Of a stretch of 43,904 bases of DNA, positions 40,312 through 43,904 are shown in pieces (position 1 is the first letter of the stretch; each line of letters begins with the position of its first letter). Source of the DNA: Comamonadaceae bacterium (lineage in GTDB: Bacteria > Pseudomonadota > Gammaproteobacteria > Burkholderiales > Burkholderiaceae_C). The stretch covers positions 1-43,904 of the forward strand of contig JAUWAE010000004.1 of the NCBI GenBank assembly GCA_030602185.1, read 5' to 3'. The notes beneath the pieces are model-generated. The model had not been told where the DNA came from, did no database searches, and worked only from the letters and a program-made list of their open reading frames with translations. Both the position numbers and the translations under genes were made by a program.

Positions 40312-41622
40312 TCAGGGGCGGGTCATCTGGCACTGGTGCGGCATCTCGGCCGCCTGGGCATTGAGCTGGCGCACCACGCGGAAGCCGTAGCCCGAGCCCT
40401 CGACGTCAAACGGCACGCCAGGCTGGCCCTGGCGGTCCATCACCGACACCACCAGCGGCTGCTGCGCCTGGTGGTCGGCCGCCCGCATGCGCAGCCGCTG
40501 GCCCGCCAGCGTGACGTCGGCCGACTCGAGCGCCCGCGCCAGCGCCAGGGCAGACGGCAGCCCACCGCTGCGTGGCGCAGAGCGCTCCACCGCCTGCACC
40601 AGCGCCTCGACCATCAGCTGCATGCGCATGTGGAGGTAATCGTCGGCTGGGCGCGGGAAACGGGCGCGGAAGGCCTCGTAAAACGCCCGCGACTCGGCGG
40701 TGGCGACGTTGGGGAACCATTCGGCCACGGCCAACACCCGACCCACACCGGACTCGCCCATGGCCGCCGGGGCACCCAAGGCGTTGCCGTAGAAGGTGTA
40801 GAACTTGCCCTCGAAACCCAGTTCGCGCGCGGCTTTCACAAGCAACGTGAGGTCGTTGCCCCAGTTGCCGGTGATCACGGCCTGGGCACCGCTGGCCTTG
40901 ATCTTGGTGGCATAGGGCAGGAAATCCTTGACCCTTGCCACGGGATGGAGCTCCTCGCCGACGATGCGCACGTCGGGCCGCTGCAGGGCCAGCTGGCGCC
41001 GGGCCTCACGTTGCACCGCCTGGCCAAAACTGTAGTCCTGGCCGATCAGGTAGACGCTGCGCACCTCCTGGTCCTGCCGCAGCACCTCCATGAGGGCCGC
41101 CATGCGCATGTCCGCATGGGCATCAAAGCGGAAATGCCAGAAGTTGCAACGCTCGTTGGTCAGCGCCGGATCGACAGCCGCGTAATTCAGGAACACCACC
41201 TGGCGCGAGGGCTCGCGGTCGTTGTGCTTCTGGATCGCGTCGATCAGCGCGGCAGCGGCCGCCGACGAGTTGCCTTGCATGACGATGCGGATGTTGGCGT
41301 CCACGGCAGAGCGCAACGCCGAGAGCGCCTCTTCGGTCTGGCCCTTGCTGTCGAAGCGTTCGATGACCAGCGGGCGAGCACCGTCGGCGAGCCGGATGCC
41401 GCCACGGGCGTTGACGCGCTCGGCGGCCCAAGCGAGGTTGCGGAACACGGCCTCGCCGGTGTTGCCCATGGGCCCCGAGAGGCCTTCGATCAGGGCCACG
41501 CGAACCGGGGCAGGAGCCGCGGCCGGCTGGGCCAATGCCGCGGTGGCGCCGACAAGGGCCGCGCCGGCCACCACGGCAGCACACGCGGTCGCGCGGCGCA
41601 GCCAGGGAATGACTTTGAACAT
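40312..41622 (-). CDS. Periplasmic substrate-binding protein, branched-chain amino-acid (LivK) type
   Basis: A 436-residue protein with a signal peptide (MFKVIPWLRRATACAAVVAGAALVGATAALA, cleavage near residue 31) and a type I periplasmic-binding fold. VRVALIEGLSGPMGNTGEAVFRNLAWAAERVNARGGI and VYLIGQDYSFGQAV are typical of Peripla_BP_6 (LivK-like) receptors for amino acids, amides or aromatic compounds. No permease or ATPase gene lies nearby, so it is an orphan and its ligand cannot be named. The start has no strong ribosome site. It lies 95 bp after tsaD on the same strand, with a hairpin between. Confidence 0.85.
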   Translation of the reverse strand: MFKVIPWLRRATACAAVVAGAALVGATAALAQPAAAPAPVRVALIEGLSGPMGNTGEAVFRNLAWAAERVNARGGIRLADGARPLVIERFDSKGQTEEALSALRSAVDANIRIVMQGNSSAAAAALIDAIQKHNDREPSRQVVFLNYAAVDPALTNERCNFWHFRFDAHADMRMAALMEVLRQDQEVRSVYLIGQDYSFGQAVQREARRQLALQRPDVRIVGEELHPVARVKDFLPYATKIKASGAQAVITGNWGNDLTLLVKAARELGFEGKFYTFYGNALGAPAAMGESGVGRVLAVAEWFPNVATAESRAFYEAFRARFPRPADDYLHMRMQLMVEALVQAVERSAPRSGGLPSALALARALESADVTLAGQRLRMRAADHQAQQPLVVSVMDRQGQPGVPFDVEGSGYGFRVVRQLNAQAAEMPHQCQMTRP

Positions 41623-41678
41623 TGCAATCAGGAAAAAAGGAACACACAGGCCAACCGCGCCACCTGGCGGGCCAGCAC

Positions 41679-41702
41679 CCGGGCGCGAAGTGTAGCGCCC
41701 GG
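41679..41702 (-). terminator. GC hairpin after tsaD, possible terminator
   Basis: CCGGGCGC and GCGCCCGG form a perfect 8-bp stem with an 8-base loop, 15 bp after the tsaD stop codon. No T run follows directly on the minus strand, so its role as a terminator is uncertain. Confidence 0.4.
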
Positions 41703-41717
41703 CGAACGCCTGCGAGC

Positions 41718-42773
41718 TCAGGGGTTAATGGCCAGATCGGCCAGGGGCCAGCGGGGCTTGACGTCGAACCGGTAGGCACGTGCCGGGTCGGCGGCGGTCT
41801 GCGCGCGGTCGCCCGCCTGCACCCGCAGCCCGGCCGCCAGCGCGATCATCGCGCCGTTGTCGGTGCACAGGTGCAACTCGGGGTAGTGGACGCGGACACC
41901 CGCCCGTTCGCAGGCCTGGTTGAGCCGAAGGCGCAGCTCCGCGTTGGCCCCCACGCCGCCGGCCACCACCAGCCGGCGCAACCCGGTCTGGCTCAGTGCC
42001 GCGAGCGATTTCTTCACCAGCACCTCGACGATGGCGGCCTGGGTGGCCGCGGCCAGATCGGCCCGGCGCCCAGCCAGGTCATCGCCCAGCTTGCGGGCCT
42101 GGGTCAACACCGCGGTCTTCAGACCAGCGAAGGAAAAATCCAGGTCACCGCTGTGCAGCAACGGGCGGGGCAGTTTGAAGGCCTGCGAGTCCCCCTGCTC
42201 GGCCAACCGCGCCAGGGCCGGGCCACCGGGATACCCCAACCCCAGCAACTTGGCCGACTTGTCAAAGGCCTCGCCTGCGGCGTCGTCGATGGTTTCGCCC
42301 AGCAACTCGTAACGGCCCACGCCGTCCACCCGCATCAACTGGGTGTGCCCGCCCGAGACCAGCAGCGCCACAAAGGGGAAGGTGGGCGGGTCCGCACTCA
42401 GGAACGGTGACAACAGGTGCCCTTCCAGATGGTGCACTCCCAGAGTGGGCTTGCCGAGCGCCGCCGCGATGGCACAGGCCACGCCCGCCCCCACCAGCAA
42501 GGCGCCGGCGAGGCCCGGCCCGCGCGTGTACGCCACCAAATCCACGTCCTGCAGCGACCGACCGGCCTGCGCCAGGGTGGTGGCCATCAAGGGCAGCACC
42601 CGGCGGATGTGGTCGCGGCTGGCCAGTTCGGGCACGACGCCACCGTAGGCCTGGTGCATCTCGATCTGGCTGTGGAGCGCATGCCCGAGCAGGGCGGGCG
42701 TGCCCGGCCCGGACGCGTCCACCAGCGCCACGCCGGTTTCGTCACACGAAGACTCGATACCCAGAATCAGCAT
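41718..42773 (-). CDS. tsaD: tRNA threonylcarbamoyladenosine transferase subunit TsaD
   Basis: A 351-residue ASKHA-fold protein that, with TsaB and TsaE, puts the threonylcarbamoyl group on A37 of ANN-reading tRNAs. Clear motifs are [15 protein letters not shown], the metal site HHLEGH (HxxxH) in [49 protein letters not shown] and [13 protein letters not shown] chose ATG 42773, which matches the family N-terminus; the longer frame to 42800 adds nine residues without homology. It is divergent from the NIT gene with a 49-bp spacer. Confidence 0.96.
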   Translation of the reverse strand: MLILGIESSCDETGVALVDASGPGTPALLGHALHSQIEMHQAYGGVVPELASRDHIRRVLPLMATTLAQAGRSLQDVDLVAYTRGPGLAGALLVGAGVACAIAAALGKPTLGVHHLEGHLLSPFLSADPPTFPFVALLVSGGHTQLMRVDGVGRYELLGETIDDAAGEAFDKSAKLLGLGYPGGPALARLAEQGDSQAFKLPRPLLHSGDLDFSFAGLKTAVLTQARKLGDDLAGRRADLAAATQAAIVEVLVKKSLAALSQTGLRRLVVAGGVGANAELRLRLNQACERAGVRVHYPELHLCTDNGAMIALAAGLRVQAGDRAQTAADPARAYRFDVKPRWPLADLAINP

Positions 42774-42822
42774 GCGCGAAGTGTACGCGGCCAACGGCAC
42801 GGTAGTTGCTGAGGCCTACCGC

Positions 42823-43904
42823 ATGAAAACCGGTTTGAACTTCCTCATGGCGGCCAAACGCAGCGAAATGGCCGACCTGCACCAGCTGGCCCGCACCAGC
42901 GCACTGGTCAACACCACCGCCAGCTTCATCCACCAGCTGCAGCGCGAACGTGGCCTGAGCAACCTGTACCTGGCGTCGGACGGACGTGACGCGGTGTCGG
43001 CACGCCACGACCAGCTGGCCCTGAGCCAGGCGGCCGAGCTGGCGTTGCGAAGTGGCCTTGAAGCGCTGGACACCGACACCCACCGGGCCGCCCACGGTGC
43101 CCGCCTGTTCAGCCGCATCGCCTACGTGATGCACGGCCTCGACGCCCTGCCCGCCTTGCGCGATGCGGTACGCCAACGGCAGTGGGATGCCGAACGGTCA
43201 ACCGCCGCCTATAGCCGGCTCATCGCCGGGCTGCTGGCGGTGGTGTTCGAGGCGGCCGACTCGGCCAGCGACCCGGACATCTCGCGCCTGCTGGTCAGCC
43301 TGTTCAACTTCATGCAGGGCAAGGAGTTCATGGGGCAGGAGCGCGCCACCGGAGCGGCCCTGTTTGCGGCCGGACGGCTCGACGCCCGCCTGCAACAACG
43401 GCTGCTGCACCTCATCGAATCACAGGCGCGCTGCCTGGAAGTGTTCCACGACTTCGCCAGCCCCTTAGTGCGGGCGAAGTGGGCCGAGTGCGACAGCGGG
43501 CCTGCGCTGACCACACTGGAGCGCATGCGACGGGTGCTGAGCACCACCCAGGACGACAGCCCGCTCGACACCCGCTGGAGCCGACCCTGGTTCGACGCCT
43601 GCAGCGAACGGCTGGACGCCATGCGCACCGTCGAAGCACTCCAGGCCAACGAACTGCTGGCCCTGTGTGAGGGACGACAGACCGCCGCGGCGCAGGAACT
43701 GGCCGCACTGGAACGCCTGGACCGCACGCTGACCCAGACACCGTGCCTGACGTCGTCGGCCGCCTTCCTGGAAGCCCCTGACACACCGCTGGCCCAGGCG
43801 CCCAGCCAGCCCCTGGGCTCGCAGCTGGACCGGGCGATGCTGGAGCTGCTGCAGGCCCAGGCACAGCGCCTGCAGACCGTGAGCGCCGAACTGGAGACGG
43901 TGCG
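42823..43904 (+). CDS. NIT-domain nitrate/nitrite-sensing regulator, 3' partial
   Basis: The frame is open from ATG 42823 to the window end (about 360 residues, no stop). The N-terminal 280 or so residues are a NIT domain: MKTGLNFLMAAKRSEMADLHQLARTS, then HQLQRERGLSNLYLAS and FNFMQGKEFMGQERATGAAL, which are typical of nitrate/nitrite sensors such as NasR. The last visible stretch (LDRAMLELLQAQAQRLQTVSAELETV) looks like a coiled linker before an output domain, probably ANTAR, which lies outside. In NasR the ANTAR domain binds a leader RNA to allow read-through of nitrate-assimilation genes. There is no membrane segment, so it is probably cytoplasmic. Nitrate-assimilation genes may follow beyond the edge. 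Confidence 0.85.
   Translation, partial: MKTGLNFLMAAKRSEMADLHQLARTSALVNTTASFIHQLQRERGLSNLYLASDGRDAVSARHDQLALSQAAELALRSGLEALDTDTHRAAHGARLFSRIAYVMHGLDALPALRDAVRQRQWDAERSTAAYSRLIAGLLAVVFEAADSASDPDISRLLVSLFNFMQGKEFMGQERATGAALFAAGRLDARLQQRLLHLIESQARCLEVFHDFASPLVRAKWAECDSGPALTTLERMRRVLSTTQDDSPLDTRWSRPWFDACSERLDAMRTVEALQANELLALCEGRQTAAAQELAALERLDRTLTQTPCLTSSAAFLEAPDTPLAQAPSQPLGSQLDRAMLELLQAQAQRLQTVSAELETV

Overview
The window is a GC-rich, densely coding stretch of a betaproteobacterial chromosome, most likely Burkholderiales and probably Comamonadaceae (Hydrogenophaga/Acidovorax/Variovorax-like). The evidence is the gene order rpsO-pnp-quinone reductase-tpiA-secG-tRNA-Leu(GAG)-nuoA..N-DUF2818-NUDIX-DUF1178, the orn/M48 peptidase/rsgA/CobD-like neighbourhood, and a palindromic GC-rich spacer between nuoF and nuoG of a kind I recall from this family. 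I see no transposase, integrase, phage gene or CRISPR array. The region is a stable core segment.

Layout. 1-9.3 kb: the end of a GGDEF protein, then on the minus strand uvrD, motB and motA; on the plus strand guaC and a large CHASE-like/PAS/PAS/GGDEF/EAL protein. 9.2-13.4 kb (minus): a RhlE-like DEAD-box RNA helicase behind a 312-bp leader with strong hairpins, a Pit phosphate transporter, and oligoribonuclease. 13.4-19.2 kb: an M48 peptidase and rsgA (plus), a CobD/AmpE-like membrane protein and a CoA-type NUDIX hydrolase (minus), a small exported helix-hairpin-helix protein and a glutamate dehydrogenase (plus). 19.2-40.2 kb: a run of 23 minus-strand genes read from rpsO through pnp, a quinone oxidoreductase, tpiA, secG, tRNA-Leu, all fourteen Complex I genes nuoA-N, and three small genes (DUF2818, NUDIX, DUF1178). 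40.3-42.8 kb (minus): an orphan amino-acid-type periplasmic binding protein and tsaD. From 42.8 kb (plus) a NIT-domain nitrate/nitrite sensor runs off the window.

How the genes work together. The nuo block encodes a complete 14-subunit proton-pumping NADH:quinone oxidoreductase. Five of its junctions have or probably have 4-bp ATGA overlaps. The segment nuoA-nuoB has no room for its own promoter outside the tRNA, so it is probably transcribed with or from the tRNA-Leu/secG region. rpsO and pnp are separated by an intrinsic terminator and a long pnp-leader stem-loop, the arrangement known from RNase III/PNPase autoregulation. Two c-di-GMP enzymes, oligoribonuclease (which degrades pGpG) and GMP reductase lie within 13.4 kb and would form a biochemical chain, though co-location may be chance.

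I did not find a convincing new defence or mobile system. The most interesting items are the 76-bp convergent coding overlap between the EAL protein and the RNA helicase, the helicase leader with its domain insertion, the tRNA-nuoA junction, and the histidine-rich loop in NuoL.
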